DNA of 64,000 nt from Pseudomonas denitrificans (nom. rej.) (GTDB lineage: Bacteria > Pseudomonadota > Gammaproteobacteria > Pseudomonadales > Pseudomonadaceae). Where the stretch lies: NCBI RefSeq assembly GCF_008807415.1, contig NZ_CP043626.1, positions 2,170,001-2,234,000 on the forward strand. Direction: 5' to 3'. Below the pieces are notes generated by a model, which did no database searches, was not told where the DNA came from, and was given only the letters and a program-made list of their open reading frames with translations. Positions 17,651-26,886 of this stretch are shown here, in pieces; the first letter of the stretch is position 1, and every line of letters starts with the position of its first letter. A program made the position numbers and the translations under genes.

Positions 17651-18826
17651 ATGAATCCTGCTATTCCTCTTCAGCTTTTGGGCGGCATCAGCGCCGAAGA
17701 ATTCCTCCGCGACTACTGGCAGAAAAAGCCCCTACTGGTGCGCCAGGCCATCCCCGATTTCAAGAGCCCGCTGGACCCTGACGAACTGGCCGGCCTCGCC
17801 CTGGAAGAGATGATCGAATCGCGCATCGTCCTCGAACACGGCGACAGCCCGTGGGAGCTGCGCCGCGGCCCGTTCCAGGAAGACACCTTCAGCCAGATGC
17901 CCGAGCGCGACTGGACCCTGCTGGTGCAGGCCGTCGACCAGTTCATCCCGGAAGTCGCCGAGCTGCTGGAACACTTCAAGTTCCTGCCCAGCTGGCGTAT
18001 CGATGACGTGATGATCAGCTACGCCGCACCGGGCGGCGGCGTTGGCCCGCACTTCGACAACTACGACGTATTCCTGCTGCAGGGCCACGGTCGCCGTCGC
18101 TGGAAAGTCGGCCAGACCTGCGACGCCAGCAGCCCGATGCTGCCCCACGCCGACCTGCGCATCCTTGCCGAATTCGAAGAAAGCGCCGACTGGGTGCTGG
18201 AACCCGGCGACATGCTCTACCTGCCGCCGCGCGTGGCTCACTACGGCATCGCCGAAGACGACTGCATGACCTACTCGGTCGGTTTCCGCGCACCCAGCGC
18301 CGCCGAAGTACTGACCCACTTCACCGACTTCCTCGCCCAGTTCCTCTCCGACGAGGAGCGCTACAGCGACGCCGGCATGGCGGCGATGAAAGGCGATTTC
18401 GACCAGCACCAGATTCAGCGCGACGCCCTCGATCGCCTGAAGAACCTGCTGCAGGAGCACATGAGCGACGAACGCCTGTTGCTCACCTGGTTCGGCCAGT
18501 TCATGACCGAGCCGCGCTACCCGGAACTGGTGGCCGGCGAGGAGATCGAGGAAGACGACCTGACCGCCGCCATCGAAGACGGCGAAGTGCTGATCCGCAA
18601 CCCCAGCGCCCGCATGGCCTGGAGCGAAGTGGACGTCGGCCTGCTGCTGTTCGCCAGCGGCCAGACCGTGGTCCTGCCGGAAAAACTGCGCGACCTGCTA
18701 AAGCTGGTGTGCTCGGCCCAGTCGCTGCACGAAGGGAATCTCGGCCAATGGCTGGCCGACGACGATGGGCGTAAGCTCATCGGAGAACTGATCAAACAGG
18801 GCAGTCTGGAGTTTGCCGATGAGTAG
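17651..18826 (+). CDS. roxA: Ribosomal protein uL16 3-hydroxylase (RoxA/YcfD, JmjC-type oxygenase)
   Basis: A 391-residue cupin_4/JmjC protein of the YcfD (RoxA) family, Fe(II)/2-oxoglutarate oxygenases that hydroxylate an arginine of ribosomal protein L16. The iron ligands are visible as HFD (H134, D136) in GGGVGPHFDNYDVFLLQGHG and a later His (about 197) in PPRVAHYG. The C-terminal winged-helix region is present. It lies directly after the purB terminator, and its TAG overlaps the next gene by eight bases. Substrate is inferred from the family. Confidence 0.9.
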   Translation: MNPAIPLQLLGGISAEEFLRDYWQKKPLLVRQAIPDFKSPLDPDELAGLALEEMIESRIVLEHGDSPWELRRGPFQEDTFSQMPERDWTLLVQAVDQFIPEVAELLEHFKFLPSWRIDDVMISYAAPGGGVGPHFDNYDVFLLQGHGRRRWKVGQTCDASSPMLPHADLRILAEFEESADWVLEPGDMLYLPPRVAHYGIAEDDCMTYSVGFRAPSAAEVLTHFTDFLAQFLSDEERYSDAGMAAMKGDFDQHQIQRDALDRLKNLLQEHMSDERLLLTWFGQFMTEPRYPELVAGEEIEEDDLTAAIEDGEVLIRNPSARMAWSEVDVGLLLFASGQTVVLPEKLRDLLKLVCSAQSLHEGNLGQWLADDDGRKLIGELIKQGSLEFADE

Positions 18827-19247
18827 CAAGATCAGGGTTCGCGTCGCGGACTGGCAGAAGGATAATGCCGATCTGCGGCGCATTCGCGAGGCGGTGTTCA
18901 TCGCTGAGCAATCGGTCCCGCCGGAACTCGAATGGGACGCCGAGGATGTCGAAGCCGTGCACTTCCTGGCCTTCGAAGGCGACTACGCCATCGGCACCGC
19001 CCGCCTCCTGCCGGACGGGCACATCGGCCGGGTGTCGGTCCTCAAGGACTGGCGCGGCCTGAAGGTCGGCGACCTGCTGATGCGCGCCGCCATCGAGCAG
19101 GCGGAAAGCCAGGGCCTGCAGCGCCAGCTGCTGACGGCGCAGGTCTACGCCATTCCCTTCTACGAACGGCTAGGCTTTCAGGTGGCCAGCGGCGAATTCC
19201 TCGACGCCGGCCTCCCCCACGTGGACATGGTGCGCGAGAGCGCCTGA
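18819..19247 (+). CDS. GNAT family N-acetyltransferase
   Basis: A 142-residue GNAT-fold acetyltransferase of the ElaA/YitI-like type. The acetyl-CoA site shows as GHIGRVSVLKDWRGLKVGDLLM, with AQVYAIPFYERLGFQ near the C-terminus. The ATG at 18819 is used because it overlaps the roxA stop; another ATG two codons earlier is possible. Its acceptor is unknown. It sits in a tight run roxA-GNAT-DUF7931-secretin-like. Confidence 0.85.
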   Translation: MSSKIRVRVADWQKDNADLRRIREAVFIAEQSVPPELEWDAEDVEAVHFLAFEGDYAIGTARLLPDGHIGRVSVLKDWRGLKVGDLLMRAAIEQAESQGLQRQLLTAQVYAIPFYERLGFQVASGEFLDAGLPHVDMVRESA

Positions 19248-19268
19248 GCAACGACTCAAAGGAGCGAC

Positions 19269-19895
19269 ATGGAAAACGCCCCGGACCAAGACGACCTCCC
19301 GGTAGAACTGCCGGACATCGAGTTTCAGTCACCGGGGCGTTTTGCCGTCCACAACCCGCCCAGCGAAGCGCTGACGCCCGAAGCCCTTGAGCCGGCGCCT
19401 TTTCGCCTCGGCGAGGGCGACCAGCTGCACCGCTTCAGCAAGCCGGATGACGCCCGCGCCCATGCGCTGGCGCTGATCCAGCAGGCGCGCCGCACCCTCT
19501 ACCTCTACACCCCCGACCTGGAGCCCTGGCTGTACCACCACAGCAGCATCCAGGAAGCCTGCACACAGTTGCTGCTGGGCAATCCGCGCAATCGCCTGAT
19601 GATCCTGGTGCGCGACAGCACCCGGGCCGTGAAGGAAGGCCATCGCCTGCTCAATCTCAGCCGGCGGCTGTCGAGCTACTGCCAGATCCGCCGGATCAAT
19701 CCGGACTACCCGAGCGAAGAGCATGCCTTCCTCCTCGCCGACGATTGCGGCCTGCTGCTGCGCCCGGAGCCGGGCGAGTACGCCGGTTACGCGCACTACA
19801 ACAACGCTGGCCGCGTCCGCCAACTGATCGCGCAATTCGAACAGACCTGGAACACCAGCGTTCTCGACCCGAACCTGCGGAGTTTCCTGATTTGA
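19269..19895 (+). CDS. Conserved protein, DUF7931-type, phospholipase-D-like fold suspected
   Basis: A 208-residue soluble protein without signal peptide or membrane segments. After a 50-residue acidic/Pro-rich lead it has ALALIQQARRTLYLYTPDLEPWLY and NRLMILVRDSTRAVKEGHRLLNLSRRLSSYCQIRRI. This pattern resembles the N-terminal strand-helix elements of PLD-like domains, but I see no HxK motif, so it is probably not an active phospholipase. Some databases describe such proteins as HPA2-like because the neighbour is a GNAT gene. It has a GGAG Shine-Dalgarno sequence (AAAGGAGCGAC), and the next gene starts in its stop codon. Confidence 0.65.
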   Translation: MENAPDQDDLPVELPDIEFQSPGRFAVHNPPSEALTPEALEPAPFRLGEGDQLHRFSKPDDARAHALALIQQARRTLYLYTPDLEPWLYHHSSIQEACTQLLLGNPRNRLMILVRDSTRAVKEGHRLLNLSRRLSSYCQIRRINPDYPSEEHAFLLADDCGLLLRPEPGEYAGYAHYNNAGRVRQLIAQFEQTWNTSVLDPNLRSFLI

Positions 19896-20707
19896 GCCGA
19901 CACCCTCTCGCCCTGATGCTCGCCTGCGCGATCAGCCTCACCGCTACCGCAGCGCCGCGTACCGAGATCATCCCGCTCAACTACCGCACCGCCGAAGACG
20001 TGCTGCCGGTGGCGCAGCAGGTGCTGGGCAACGAAGGCCGGGTCACCGCCTACGGCAACCAGTTGGTAGTCAACGCCGAACTGGCGAAGATCCGCGAACT
20101 GCAGCAGGTGCTCGAACAACTGGATACGCGCCCGCATCAGCTACTGATCAGCATCGATACACTCGATGGCAGCCAGGGCAGCCAGAGCGGCTACTCGGTG
20201 AATGGCTCGGTGAGCGCCGGCAATGTGGAAATCCAGGCGGGTCGCGGGGAAGTCAACGGCCGCGACCAGGTGCGCATCATCAATCGATCCACCAACAGTC
20301 GCGGAGGCGGCACCCAGCAGGTGCGCACCACCGAGGGCTCGCCCGCTTTCATCCAGGTGGGCCAGAGCCAGCCGGTGGCCAACGCCGGCATCGGCCCCTA
20401 CGGCCAGGTCTACAGCCAGACCGAATACCGCGACGCCAACCAGGGCATGTACGTGACCGCCAGCCTCACCGGCAACCTGGTGCACATCACCCTGAGCACC
20501 CGCAACGACCGCTTCAACGGCAATTACCAGGGTTCGATGAACACCAGTTCGGCCGATACCAGTGTCAGCGGCCCCATCGGCCAGTGGATCGAGGTCGGCG
20601 GCGTCAGCCAGAGCAACCAGAGCACGCAGACTGGCTACACCCGCCAATACAGCACCCAGGGGCGCAGCGACAGCAGCCTGCGGGTGAAGGTCGAAGTGCT
20701 CGACTAA
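19892..20707 (+). CDS. Secretin N-domain-like exported protein
   Basis: The frame starts with TTG at 19892, which shares bases with the stop of the preceding gene (TTGA). The 271-residue product has a Sec signal peptide (SRHPLALMLACAISLTATAA) and then IIPLNYRTAEDVLPVAQQVLGNEGRVTAYGNQLVVNA. This is the alpha/beta repeat fold of secretin N-domains as in PilQ/GspD, with RELQQVLEQLDTRPHQLLISI. The remainder is rich in Ser, Gln, Asn and Gly and lacks the membrane-spanning secretin barrel sequence. It probably acts in the periplasm or at the outer membrane. Function is not known. ATG at 19916 is an alternative start but would shorten the signal peptide. Confidence 0.7.
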   Translation: MSRHPLALMLACAISLTATAAPRTEIIPLNYRTAEDVLPVAQQVLGNEGRVTAYGNQLVVNAELAKIRELQQVLEQLDTRPHQLLISIDTLDGSQGSQSGYSVNGSVSAGNVEIQAGRGEVNGRDQVRIINRSTNSRGGGTQQVRTTEGSPAFIQVGQSQPVANAGIGPYGQVYSQTEYRDANQGMYVTASLTGNLVHITLSTRNDRFNGNYQGSMNTSSADTSVSGPIGQWIEVGGVSQSNQSTQTGYTRQYSTQGRSDSSLRVKVEVLD

Positions 20708-21216
20708 TCCTTCCGCAGGTGACCTGACAGTCCTCGTTAGACCTTCGTGTAGTAGTCCAAAAAAAACACTACAAAACGTTTGACGAACGCTCGTTTGAAA
20801 GTGCATGATGGCTTCGCTCCCGCTAACCAGAGGGTCTCAAAGCCCTCCGGACCGAGCCTGTGGCCCACCCGCCGCGCTGGTCCGTGTTGTTAAGCCCACA
20901 AGGCGGATCGACGAGGTTGCGACTGGCAAGAGGTTGTCCTGAGGGACGGGGAAGCAAGCCTTAGCAACAGTACGAAGTGACGGATTCAGCCGTCCACCAT
21001 CGCCCAACGGCTGCCACGAGCCGGCAAGCGATTCTGGATGTCACCGCTGCAGTCACCCGTCTGTACGCCGCTCTACCCCACTCCTCCAGCGTCATTCCTT
21101 CTTTCGGTCGCACCTTCGCCATCCCGCGGCGAGCAACCCGCAGTCAATTCCGTGTAGATACGGGTTTGAGTGGGTAAGTCGGTGCTCAACCACACACATA
21201 CTTTGAAGGATTGACC
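20708..21216. other. Long aceA upstream region
   Basis: 509 bases without a convincing gene. A possible promoter TTGACG (20780-20785) with CATGAT (20804-20809) and an inverted-repeat CGAAC-GCTC-GTTTG lie ~430 bp before aceA, implying a ~400-nt leader. A 45-codon ATG frame (20805-20942) has no good ribosome site. The last 40 bp contain the aceA Shine-Dalgarno sequence GAAGGA. Confidence 0.45.
20780..20809 (+). promoter_or_regulatory. Candidate distal aceA promoter with overlapping TetR-type operator
   Basis: TTGACG and CATGAT are 18 bp apart. The spacer carries CGAAC GCTC GTTTG (20785-20798), one mismatch from a CAAAC-N4-GTTTG palindrome of the type bound by TetR-family regulators such as PsrA. 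Assignment to any regulator is inference. Confidence 0.3.
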
Positions 21217-22812
21217 ATGTCCGCTTATCAAAACGACATCAAGGCCGTTGCCGCTCTGAAAGAGAAAACCGGTAACAGCTGGAGCGCTATCAACCCCGAG
21301 TCGGTTGCCCGCATGCGCGCTCAGAACCGCTTCAAGACTGGTCTGGACATCGCCAAGTACACTGCGGCCATCATGCGCAAGGACATGGCCGAGTATGACG
21401 CCGACACCTCCGTCTACACCCAGTCCCTGGGCTGCTGGCACGGCTTCATCGGTCAGCAGAAGCTGATCTCGATCAAGAAGCACCTGAAGACCACCAACAA
21501 GCGCTACCTCTACCTGTCCGGCTGGATGGTTGCCGCGCTGCGTTCCGACTTCGGCCCGCTGCCCGACCAGTCCATGCACGAGAAAACCGCCGTTTCCGGC
21601 CTGATCGAAGAGCTGTACACCTTCCTGCGCCAGGCTGACGCCCGCGAACTGGACCTGCTCTTCACCGCTCTGGACAGCGCTCGCGCTGCCGGCGACAAGG
21701 TCAAGCAGGACGAAATCCAGGCTCAGATCGACGGCTACGAAACCCACGTAGTACCGATCATCGCCGACATCGACGCCGGCTTCGGTAACCCGGAAGCGAC
21801 CTACCTGCTGGCCAAGAAAATGATCGAAGCCGGTGCCTGCTGCATCCAGATCGAGAACCAGGTTTCCGACGAGAAGCAGTGCGGCCACCAGGACGGCAAA
21901 GTGACCGTTCCGCACGAAGACTTCCTCGCCAAGATCAACGCCGTTCGCTATGCGTTCCTCGAACTGGGTGTTGACGACGGCGTGATCGTTGCCCGTACCG
22001 ACTCCCTGGGCGCCGGCCTGACCAAGCAGATCGCCGTGACCAAAGAGCCGGGCGACCTGGGCGACCAGTACAACTCCTTCCTGGACTGCGAAGAAGTTTC
22101 CGCTGCCGAGCTGCAGAACGGCGACGTGGTGATCAACCGCGGCGGCAAGCTGCTGCGTCCCAAGCGTCTGGCTTCCAACCTGTTCCAGTTCCGCAAGGGC
22201 ACCGGCGAAGACCGCTGCGTCCTGGACTGCATCACCTCGCTGCAGAACGGCGCCGACCTGCTGTGGATCGAAACCGAGAAGCCGCACGTTGGCCAGATCA
22301 AGGGCATGGTTGACCGCATCCGTCAGGTCATCCCGAACGCCAAGCTGGTTTACAACAACAGCCCGTCGTTCAACTGGACTCTGAACTTCCGCCAGCAGGT
22401 GTTCGATGCGTTCGTCGCCGAAGGCAAGGACGTTTCCGCCTACGACCGCGCCAAGCTGATGAGCGTCGAGTACGACGAGACCGAACTGGCCCAGGTTGCT
22501 GACGAGAAGATCCGCACCTTCCAGCGTGACGGCTCCGCCCACGCCGGCATCTTCCACCACCTGATCACCCTGCCGACCTACCACACCGCCGCTCTGTCCA
22601 CCGACAACCTGGCCAAGGGCTACTTCGCCGACCAGGGCATGCTGGCCTACGTGAAGGGTGTTCAGCGTCAGGAACTGCGCCAGGGCATCGCCTGCGTCAA
22701 GCACCAGAACATGGCCGGCTCGGACATCGGCGACAACCACAAAGAGTACTTCGCTGGCGAAGCCGCTCTGAAAGCCTCGGGTAAAGACAACACCATGAAC
22801 CAGTTCCACTAA
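21217..22812 (+). CDS. aceA: Isocitrate lyase
   Basis: The first enzyme of the glyoxylate shunt, splitting isocitrate to glyoxylate and succinate. The 531-residue product is of the longer Pseudomonas type (E. coli AceA is 434 residues). The catalytic signature KQCGH is at 220-224 (VSDEKQCGHQDGKV), and substrate-site motifs are LGCWHGFIGQQKL and YNNSPSFNW. The ATG at 21217 has GAAGGA seven bases upstream. It stands alone, competes with Icd and Idh for isocitrate, and ends in a strong terminator. Confidence 0.98.
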   Translation: MSAYQNDIKAVAALKEKTGNSWSAINPESVARMRAQNRFKTGLDIAKYTAAIMRKDMAEYDADTSVYTQSLGCWHGFIGQQKLISIKKHLKTTNKRYLYLSGWMVAALRSDFGPLPDQSMHEKTAVSGLIEELYTFLRQADARELDLLFTALDSARAAGDKVKQDEIQAQIDGYETHVVPIIADIDAGFGNPEATYLLAKKMIEAGACCIQIENQVSDEKQCGHQDGKVTVPHEDFLAKINAVRYAFLELGVDDGVIVARTDSLGAGLTKQIAVTKEPGDLGDQYNSFLDCEEVSAAELQNGDVVINRGGKLLRPKRLASNLFQFRKGTGEDRCVLDCITSLQNGADLLWIETEKPHVGQIKGMVDRIRQVIPNAKLVYNNSPSFNWTLNFRQQVFDAFVAEGKDVSAYDRAKLMSVEYDETELAQVADEKIRTFQRDGSAHAGIFHHLITLPTYHTAALSTDNLAKGYFADQGMLAYVKGVQRQELRQGIACVKHQNMAGSDIGDNHKEYFAGEAALKASGKDNTMNQFH

Positions 22813-22850
22813 GAACTGGCTCGACCAGCCCCTCGGGGCTGGGAGGCTCC

Positions 22851-22886
22851 GCAAGACCCCGGCCCCGGCCGGGGTCTTGCTTTTTG
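22851..22886 (+). terminator. Intrinsic terminator after aceA
   Basis: A 14-bp stem GCAAGACCCCGGCC / GGCCGGGGTCTTGC is followed by TTTTTG. A smaller CCAGCCCC/GGGGCTGG hairpin precedes it at 22825-22842. Confidence 0.92.
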
Positions 22887-22999
22887 TGCCTGGCCGAATC
22901 GCGCTTGGCCGAACCGCCAGCAACCCCTTCCCGCCCGCCAAGGGCAGAAGCGCTTCGACGTGCCAGCCTCGGGCTTCCTTTATATGAACGGAACGCCCC

Positions 23000-23500
23000 A
23001 TGAGCAATAAACCCAAGCGCAACCGCCTCGCCCTCGCCGCCCACCTCATCCAGCGCCTGCCCAGCCGCCTCCACGAGCCACTGCTGAGTCGCCTGTTCTG
23101 CTCCCAGGTACGCTTCGCCGGAACGGCCGGCGTGCGCATCCAGAAGCTCTCCAATGATGAAGTGCGAATGAGCCTGGCCAACCATCGCCGCGCCCGCAAT
23201 CACATCGGCGGCTTACATGCCGCAGCCATGGCGCTGCTGGCCGAGTCCGCCAGCGGCTGCATGGTCGGCATGAACCTGCCCGATCACAAGCTGCCGCTGA
23301 TCAAGACCCTCAAGGTCGACTACCTGCGCCGGGCCAGCGGCAGCCTGCGCGCCATCGCCACGCTGACGCCGGAACAGCGCCGCGCAATGCAGGACGATGA
23401 TCGCGGCGAGGCGCTGGTGCAGGTGACCCTTCTGGACGATTCCGGGGCCGAACCGGTGCGCTGCGAGATGCGCTGGGCGTGGATTCGGAAGGGAAATTGA
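23000..23500 (+). CDS. DUF4442 domain protein, hotdog-fold thioesterase-like
   Basis: A 166-residue protein with the DUF4442/YiiD-C-type hotdog arrangement: RRARNHIGGLHAAAMALLAESASG (a conserved N-H-x-G-x-x-H-A-A-A stretch like the catalytic helix of PaaI-type thioesterases), then LIKTLKVDYLRRASGSLRAIATL. No signal peptide. The family is thought to act on acyl-CoA, but no substrate can be named. It stands alone between aceA and nuoA; no terminator is obvious after it. Confidence 0.75.
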   Translation: MSNKPKRNRLALAAHLIQRLPSRLHEPLLSRLFCSQVRFAGTAGVRIQKLSNDEVRMSLANHRRARNHIGGLHAAAMALLAESASGCMVGMNLPDHKLPLIKTLKVDYLRRASGSLRAIATLTPEQRRAMQDDDRGEALVQVTLLDDSGAEPVRCEMRWAWIRKGN

Positions 23501-23618
23501 ACCACCCGGATGCGGGGGCGACCAACGAGTTCACAGAGGGATAATTCGAAGTCACATACCAGGCGAAATAAAAGCCGCGCCGCTTATATGTAGTAAAGTT
23601 ACGGATATACGACACTGC

Positions 23619-23639
23619 AAATGATAATATTTATCATTT
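23619..23639. promoter_or_regulatory. Fur-box-like palindrome
   Basis: Perfect 9-bp arms AAATGATAA / TTATCATTT around TAT. The core TGATAATATTTATCA has one mismatch to the 7-1-7 Fur pattern TGATAAT-N-ATTATCA. No iron gene is adjacent, so its target is unclear. Confidence 0.45.
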
Positions 23640-23799
23640 ATAGTCTGCCGATTTATTGCGGTCAAATACCTCGAAAGTACTATTCGACCAAAGCCGAAGT
23701 GCCGTCACACTAGGCATCCAGAGCCGCGCAAACAGGGCGCTACGGGAAATGCAAAAGCCTTTTGCCCGAAATAGAAGCATCTGTTTGTGTTGGAAAAAT

Positions 23800-23828
23800 T
23801 TACTTGCTGAAGGCTTTGGGCATAAAAT
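23800..23828 (+). promoter_or_regulatory. Candidate nuo operon promoter
   Basis: TTACTT at 23800-23805 and TAAAAT at 23823-23828 are spaced 17 bp, about 114 bp before nuoA. The -10 is good and the -35 poor. Confidence 0.35.
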
Positions 23829-23886
23829 TGGAAAGATGACCTGAACCCTTAGCTCACTATCCTTGAGTTGTCGGGTTCGCAGTAGT

Positions 23887-23901
23887 CGGGCGTTGCGCCC
23901 G
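23887..23901 (+). repeat. Hairpin in the nuoA leader
   Basis: CGGGCG-TTG-CGCCCG, 40 bp before nuoA. Almost the same sequence recurs between nuoF and nuoG (28737-28757). There is no T-run. Confidence 0.5.
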
Positions 23902-23941
23902 GAACCCAAGACAATCGTTATTTGTAGGAAGGAGTATCGGC

Positions 23942-24355
23942 ATGCCCAATCCAGCTGAACTTGCAGCTCAACACTGGGGACTCGCCGCCTTCCTTTTAGG
24001 AGTGCTGGGCCTGCTCGCCTTCATGCTAGGGGTTTCCAGCCTTCTTGGCAGTAAGGCATTTGGTCGCAGCAAGAACGAACCGTTCGAATCGGGGATCGTT
24101 CCTACCGGCAGCGCCCGCCTGCGTCTGTCGGCAAAATTCTATCTGGTCGCGATGCTCTTCGTGATCTTCGACGTCGAAGCCCTCTTCCTCTTCGCCTGGT
24201 CCGTGTCCGTCCGTGAAAGCGGTTGGGCAGGTCTGATCGAGGCAACCATTTTCATAGCAATTCTGTTGGCAGGTCTTGTCTACCTGTGGCGTATCGGCGC
24301 GCTCGATTGGGCGCCGGCGGCACGTCGCGCACGGCAGGCGAAGCTAAAACAATGA
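23942..24355 (+). CDS. nuoA: NADH-quinone oxidoreductase subunit A
   Basis: A small membrane subunit of complex I at the junction of the peripheral and membrane arms. 137 residues with three hydrophobic segments (about 14-36, 68-86, 96-116) and the conserved acidic loop [41 protein letters not shown]. It is the first gene of the nuo operon, with GGAAGGAG just upstream of the ATG. Confidence 0.98.
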   Translation: MPNPAELAAQHWGLAAFLLGVLGLLAFMLGVSSLLGSKAFGRSKNEPFESGIVPTGSARLRLSAKFYLVAMLFVIFDVEALFLFAWSVSVRESGWAGLIEATIFIAILLAGLVYLWRIGALDWAPAARRARQAKLKQ

Positions 24356-24365
24356 GGCTTTGGCG

Positions 24366-25043
24366 ATGCAATACAAACTTACCCGGATCGATCCGGATGC
24401 GCCCAATGATCAATACCCGATCGGCGAACGCGAAACGGTAGAAGACCCGCTCATCGAAGGGCAGGTCCACAAGAACATCTTCATGGGCAAGCTCGAGGAT
24501 GTTCTCAACGGTGCAGTCAACTGGGGTCGCAAGAACTCCCTGTGGCCGTACAACTTCGGGCTGTCCTGCTGCTACGTGGAGATGACCACGGCGTTCACCG
24601 CGCCGCACGACATCGCCCGTTTCGGCGCCGAAGTGATCCGTGCATCGCCGCGCCAGGCTGACTTCATGGTCATCGCCGGCACCTGCTTCATCAAGATGGC
24701 TCCGGTCATCCAGCGCCTGTACGAGCAGATGCTGGAACCCAAGTGGGTGATCTCGATGGGGTCGTGCGCCAACTCCGGCGGCATGTACGACATCTACTCG
24801 GTCGTTCAGGGGGTCGACAAGTTCCTCCCCGTGGACGTGTACATCCCCGGCTGCCCGCCCCGTCCGGAGGCATTCCTGCAAGGCCTGATGCTGCTGCAGG
24901 AATCCATCGGCCAGGAGCGTCGTCCGTTGTCCTGGGTTGTAGGCGATCAAGGCGTCTATCGCGCCGACATGCCTGCCCAGAAGGATCTCAAGCGCGAACA
25001 GCGCATTGCGGTCACCAACCTGCGCAGCCCCGACGAAGTGTGA
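24366..25043 (+). CDS. nuoB: NADH-quinone oxidoreductase subunit B
   Basis: The subunit carrying cluster N2, the last FeS centre before quinone. In the 225-residue product the ligands are the tandem cysteines at 68-69 (GLSCCYVEM), C134 (MGSCANSGG) and C163 (PGCPPRPEA). The ATG at 24366 is chosen over a TTG two codons earlier. It lies 10 bp after nuoA. Confidence 0.98.
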   Translation: MQYKLTRIDPDAPNDQYPIGERETVEDPLIEGQVHKNIFMGKLEDVLNGAVNWGRKNSLWPYNFGLSCCYVEMTTAFTAPHDIARFGAEVIRASPRQADFMVIAGTCFIKMAPVIQRLYEQMLEPKWVISMGSCANSGGMYDIYSVVQGVDKFLPVDVYIPGCPPRPEAFLQGLMLLQESIGQERRPLSWVVGDQGVYRADMPAQKDLKREQRIAVTNLRSPDEV

Positions 25044-25102
25044 TCCGGCCCTCCACGAGAGGCCCGTTTTCACTCCACCGTTGACCGAGTGACTTAAAGA
25101 CT

Positions 25103-26884
25103 ATGAATGCAGACTCCGCTCTGTACATCCCGCCTTACAAGGCAGACGACCAAGATATCGTCGTCGAACTGAATTCCCGCTTTGGCGCCGAGACCTTCAC
25201 CGTCCAGGCCACCCGCACCGGCATGCCGGTGCTCTGGGTTGCCCGTGAGCGCCTGATCGACGTCCTCACCTTCCTGCGCAATGTGCCCAAGCCGTACGTC
25301 ATGCTCTATGACCTGCACGGTGTCGACGAGCGCCTGCGCACTCATCGTCGCGGCCTGCCGGGCGCCGACTTCAGCGTGTTCTACCACCTGATGTCGCTCG
25401 AGCGTAATAGTGACGTGATGATCAAGGTGGCCTTGTCCGAAGGCGACCTCAACGTACCCACCGCCACCCGTATCTGGCCGAACGCCAACTGGTACGAGCG
25501 TGAGGTCTGGGACATGTACGGGATCACCTTCAATGGTCACCCGCACCTGACCCGCATGCTGATGCCGCCCACCTGGGAAGGTCACCCGCTGCGCAAGGAC
25601 TACCCGGCGCGCGCCACCGAGTTCGACCCTTACGCGCTGTCCGCCGCCAAGCAGGACCTCGAGCAGGAAGCCCTGCGCTTCAAGCCCGAAGACTGGGGCA
25701 TGAAGCGCCACGGCGAGAACGAGGACTTCATGTTCCTCAACCTCGGCCCGAACCACCCGTCCGCGCACGGTGCGTTCCGCATCATCCTGCAACTGGATGG
25801 TGAAGAGATCCTCGACTGCGTTCCGGAGATCGGCTACCACCACCGTGGCGCCGAGAAGATGGCCGAGCGTCAGTCCTGGCACAGCTTCATTCCGTACACC
25901 GACCGTATCGACTACCTCGGCGGCGTGATGAACAACCTGCCGTACGTGCTCTCGGTCGAGAAGCTCGCCGGCATCAAGGTGCCGCAGCGCGTCGACGTCA
26001 TCCGCATCATGATGTCGGAGTTCTTCCGCATCCTGAACCACCTCCTCTACCTGGGTACCTACATCCAGGACGTGGGCGCGATGACCCCGGTGTTCTTCAC
26101 CTTCACCGACCGCCAGCGCGCCTACAAGGTCGTCGAAGCCATTACCGGCTTCCGCCTGCACCCGGCCTGGTACCGCATCGGCGGCGTCGCCCACGACCTG
26201 CCGCGCGGCTGGGACAAGCTGGTCCGCGAGTTCCTCGACTGGATGCCCAAGCGCCTGGACGAGTACGAAACCGCCGCCCTGAAGAACAGCATCCTGCGTG
26301 GCCGTACCATCGGCGTTGCCCAGTACAACACCAAGGAAGCGCTGGAATGGGGCACCACCGGTGCCGGCCTGCGCGCCACCGGCTGTGATTTCGACCTGCG
26401 TAAAGCCCGCCCCTACTCCGGCTACGAGAACTTCGAGTTCGAAGTACCGCTGGCGGCCAACGGCGACGCCTACGACCGCTGCATGGTCAAGATGGGTGAG
26501 ATGCGCCAGAGCCTGCGCATCATCGAGCAGTGCCTGAAGAACATGCCCGAAGGCCCGTACAAGGCCGACCACCCGCTGACCACGCCGCCGCCCAAAGAGC
26601 GCACGCTGCAGCACATCGAAACCCTGATCACCCACTTCCTGCAGGTTTCCTGGGGCCCGGTCATGCCGGCCAACGAAGCCTTCCAGATGGTGGAAGCGAC
26701 CAAGGGCATCAACAGCTACTACCTGACGAGCGATGGCAGCACCATGAGCTACCGGACCCGCATCCGGACGCCCAGCTTCCCGCACCTGCAGCAGATTCCG
26801 TCGGTGATCAACGGCAGCATGATTGCTGACCTGATCGCCTATCTGGGCAGTATCGACTTCGTTATGGCCGACGTGGACCGCTGA
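25103..26884 (+). CDS. nuoC: NADH-quinone oxidoreductase fused subunit C/D
   Basis: A 593-residue fusion of NuoC (about 1-190, 30-kDa subunit, with [24 protein letters not shown]) and NuoD (about 200-593, 49-kDa subunit, with [41 protein letters not shown] and C-terminal [16 protein letters not shown]). NuoD forms much of the quinone pocket together with NuoB. The C-D fusion is normal for gammaproteobacteria including Pseudomonas (also written nuoCD or nuoD). Nothing is missing. Confidence 0.98.
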   Translation: MNADSALYIPPYKADDQDIVVELNSRFGAETFTVQATRTGMPVLWVARERLIDVLTFLRNVPKPYVMLYDLHGVDERLRTHRRGLPGADFSVFYHLMSLERNSDVMIKVALSEGDLNVPTATRIWPNANWYEREVWDMYGITFNGHPHLTRMLMPPTWEGHPLRKDYPARATEFDPYALSAAKQDLEQEALRFKPEDWGMKRHGENEDFMFLNLGPNHPSAHGAFRIILQLDGEEILDCVPEIGYHHRGAEKMAERQSWHSFIPYTDRIDYLGGVMNNLPYVLSVEKLAGIKVPQRVDVIRIMMSEFFRILNHLLYLGTYIQDVGAMTPVFFTFTDRQRAYKVVEAITGFRLHPAWYRIGGVAHDLPRGWDKLVREFLDWMPKRLDEYETAALKNSILRGRTIGVAQYNTKEALEWGTTGAGLRATGCDFDLRKARPYSGYENFEFEVPLAANGDAYDRCMVKMGEMRQSLRIIEQCLKNMPEGPYKADHPLTTPPPKERTLQHIETLITHFLQVSWGPVMPANEAFQMVEATKGINSYYLTSDGSTMSYRTRIRTPSFPHLQQIPSVINGSMIADLIAYLGSIDFVMADVDR

Positions 26885-26886
26885 TC

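Larger units (their letters stand above)
23501..23941. other. AT-rich region between the DUF4442 gene and nuoA
   Basis: 441 bases; the part from about 23560 to 23860 is clearly poorer in GC than the surroundings. It contains a Fur-box-like palindrome (23619-23639), a candidate nuo promoter (23800-23828) and a CGGGCG/CGCCCG hairpin (23887-23901). Short frames on both strands look like chance. Confidence 0.6.

Noticed and set aside
20805..20942. 45-codon ORF in the aceA leader
   Set aside because: Weak ribosome site and unconvincing composition; kept only as a note in the leader description.
23656..23844. 62-codon plus frame (and a 91-codon minus frame) in the AT-rich region before nuoA
   Set aside because: No ribosome site and no recognisable family; the candidate nuo promoter lies inside the plus frame.
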